The notes beneath the pieces were generated by a model. That model was given only the letters and a program-made list of their open reading frames with translations, made no database searches and was not told the DNA's origin. The translations under genes were made by a program, and so were the position numbers. This document shows, piece by piece, positions 14,387 to 15,650 of a stretch of 15,650 nt of DNA (its first letter is position 1; every line of letters starts with the position of its first letter). The stretch spans positions 1 through 15,650 of the forward strand of contig JBDSLU010000372.1 of NCBI GenBank assembly GCA_039916225.1, given 5' to 3'. This stretch comes from JBDSLU01 sp039916225. GTDB taxonomy: Bacteria; Acidobacteriota; Vicinamibacteria; Vicinamibacterales; Vicinamibacteraceae.

Positions 14387-14402
14387 CGCGATGAGCATCG
14401 CG
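14387..14402. other. short palindromic hairpin between the winged-helix gene and ispH
   Basis: CGCGAT (14387-14392) and ATCGCG (14397-14402) form a 6-bp stem with a 4-nt loop. It lies 42 nt beyond the end of the winged-helix gene and 53 nt before the ispH ATG. It could end the upstream transcript or be a binding dyad in the ispH leader. I see no clear -35/-10 pair in this 111-bp gap. Confidence 0.25.
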
Positions 14403-14444
14403 TGAGATCGCGGTGAGGGTGGCGCGAATGTGCCGGAAAACAGG

Positions 14445-15614
14445 CTATTTCGTGTCGCGCGGCCGCCGTACCAGGCCGAAGGCCAGCCCGAGCCCGAAGA
14501 CGGCTGGTTCGCCGAATCCGAGAATCGCCCGGGACAGCGGACCCAGGTCCGGTTCGCCGATCAGCCGGCCGAGCGGAGCGAGGGTGGCGCGGGAGCCCTC
14601 CGCGGCGTCGGCGATGGCCTGGATGGTGCCGGCGGCGAGCGGACGTCCCGCCATCGTGAGCGCCAGCCCAGCCAGTCCGCAGCCGACCGCGGTGGCGACC
14701 GCCGCGTGCCAGCGCTTCCGGCTGCGAGGCGCTGGCGATCCGTCCTCGGTGCGGCGGGTGGCGACCGCGAAGGCCAGCCCCGCGGCGCCCCCGATGGCCA
14801 CGCCCTCCAGCCCGCCGCCGACCGCGACCTCGACGCCGACCAGCGCGGCCAGGCCCCAGTGGGTGAGCCACTGCACGGCGCCGCCGATCAGGCCGCCGCC
14901 GACCGCCCCGGCGAGCGTCAACGCCAGGCCGCGCTGTGCGGCCGCAGCCGCCTCGGCGCACGCCAGTCCAGCGCCGACGCCGACGCCGCCGAGCGCGCCG
15001 CAGCCGCCGCCGACGACGGCCAGCACCGGCGCGATGGCGAACGGGGCGGTGCTGCCCGGCGTGGCGGCCAGGATCAGGCCGCCGACGCCGCCGGCGGCGA
15101 TCCCGGCCAGGCCGCCACCGGCCGCGCCCCAGGCCCAGTGCGCGGCGGCGAGGGTGGCAGCGCGGCGCAGTCGACCACCGGCCGTGTCAGGCGCCAACGA
15201 ACGCGGATCGACGAGCCCGGCCCCGTCGATCCGCGGTTCCCCGCCCCCCACGCCGGCCGCAGAGATGGGAGGGACGCCTGGCCACGCGGCGTCCTCCTCC
15301 TCCTCGATCACCTCGGGGAAGACGAACTGGTAGCCGTGGCGCGACACGGTCCGGATGAAGCGCGGCTCCCGCGAGTCGTCGCCGAGGGTGCGCCGGATCG
15401 TGCGCACGGCCTGGCTGAGCGCGCTGTCCGAGACGATGACGTCGCCCCAGGCGCGATCGAAGATCTCGCGCCGGTGCACCGCCTCGGCGCGGCGCTCGAT
15501 GAGCAGGAGCAGGAGATCGAAGTAGCGCGGAATGAGCGGCACTTCCCGTCCATCACGGACGAGAAGCCGCCGTCGCGGGGACAGCGTGAACTCACTGAAG
15601 CGGTATCGAACCAC
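14445..15614 (-). CDS. ToxR/CadC-like winged-helix protein with Gly/Ala-rich membrane domain
   Basis: Residues 1-100 of this 389-residue protein form an OmpR/ToxR-type winged-helix DNA-binding domain (Trans_reg_C). It shows VPLIPRYFDLLLLLIE (25-40), the recognition-helix region SDSALSQAVRTIRRTLGD (62-79) and the wing FIRTVSRHGYQFVFPEV (86-102). An acidic linker (EEEED) and a Gly/Pro-rich stretch lead to a long hydrophobic region (about 155-290 and 303-320). That region is dominated by Gly and Ala with many GxxxG-like spacings, and a final hydrophobic segment lies at about 365-382. It is not a TPR or kinase tail, which are usual partners of this domain. The start is GTG at 15614; an in-frame TGA lies 27 nt upstream, so no longer start exists within the window. 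It is likely a membrane-anchored regulator; ligand and targets are unknown. A multi-pass transporter-like tail would be an alternative reading. Confidence 0.85.
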   Translation of the reverse strand: MVRYRFSEFTLSPRRRLLVRDGREVPLIPRYFDLLLLLIERRAEAVHRREIFDRAWGDVIVSDSALSQAVRTIRRTLGDDSREPRFIRTVSRHGYQFVFPEVIEEEEDAAWPGVPPISAAGVGGGEPRIDGAGLVDPRSLAPDTAGGRLRRAATLAAAHWAWGAAGGGLAGIAAGGVGGLILAATPGSTAPFAIAPVLAVVGGGCGALGGVGVGAGLACAEAAAAAQRGLALTLAGAVGGGLIGGAVQWLTHWGLAALVGVEVAVGGGLEGVAIGGAAGLAFAVATRRTEDGSPAPRSRKRWHAAVATAVGCGLAGLALTMAGRPLAAGTIQAIADAAEGSRATLAPLGRLIGEPDLGPLSRAILGFGEPAVFGLGLAFGLVRRPRDTK

Positions 15615-15650
15615 GTCGGCAGCTATCGGCCACCGATGGTATCAGAGAGG

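Noticed and set aside
14413..15333. Pro/Ala/Ser-rich + strand open frame (306 codons) opposite the winged-helix gene
   Set aside because: It is the complement of the Gly/Ala-rich tail; the minus strand carries a clear DNA-binding domain in frame with that tail.
1..15650. CRISPR array, tRNA or rRNA, phage or toxin-antitoxin genes
   Set aside because: I looked for regularly spaced repeats, cloverleaf-like segments, integrases and small paired genes and saw none. The only repeats are the inverted blocks and short direct repeat in 9039-9798.

Overview
The window is a 15.65 kb piece of a high-GC bacterial chromosome. Almost every gene is an ordinary housekeeping, envelope or glycan gene. The gene mix fits Acidobacteriota, perhaps a Vicinamibacteria-like lineage: an NfeD/slipin pair, a secreted CHRD plus FG-GAP protein, a ToxR/CadC-like winged-helix protein with a membrane tail, and an ispH operon with an MpaB-type DUF2236 gene. 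That placement is inferred from gene content only; there is no rRNA or marker gene to prove it.

Left edge, + strand (2-1485): the 3' part of a membrane NfeD protein, then a slipin/stomatin (SPFH) gene 11 nt downstream. This is a classic two-gene membrane-protein operon. It converges on the next block.

Block 2, - strand (8313 down to 1547): a run of six co-directional genes. In transcription order these are a family 2 glycosyltransferase, a family 4 glycosyltransferase (TGATG junction), a secreted two-CHRD plus six-repeat FG-GAP protein, a secreted coiled-coil protein (ATGA junction), a second family 4 glycosyltransferase and a PfkB sugar kinase resembling 2-keto-3-deoxygluconate kinase. A SAM-dependent methyltransferase (8355-9038, +) diverges from the first glycosyltransferase. 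Together they look like a small surface-glycan or exopolysaccharide locus with two exported partner proteins.

Gap (9039-9798): 760 bp between two convergent genes with no credible coding sequence. It holds a perfect 9-bp hairpin and a 398-bp element bounded by a perfect 17-bp inverted repeat. Further matching blocks are nested inside it in collinear order. The two arms look like diverged inverted copies of one repeat. This is the least explained sequence in the window.

Block 3, - strand (14333 down to 9799): ispH, a class C beta-lactamase-fold protein, a DUF2236/MpaB-like protein and an exported amidase. The first three are joined by two successive 4-nt GTGA start/stop overlaps, so they are almost certainly one transcript. 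The beta-lactamase-fold protein has lost both the Ser and Lys of SxxK and the Tyr and Asn of YxN, so it appears to be a pseudoenzyme.

Right edge, - strand (15614-14445): a winged-helix DNA-binding protein fused to a very Gly/Ala-rich membrane region.

Several gene ends carry compact GC hairpins without a T-tract. Most starts have no obvious Shine-Dalgarno, and several depend on overlap with the upstream gene.
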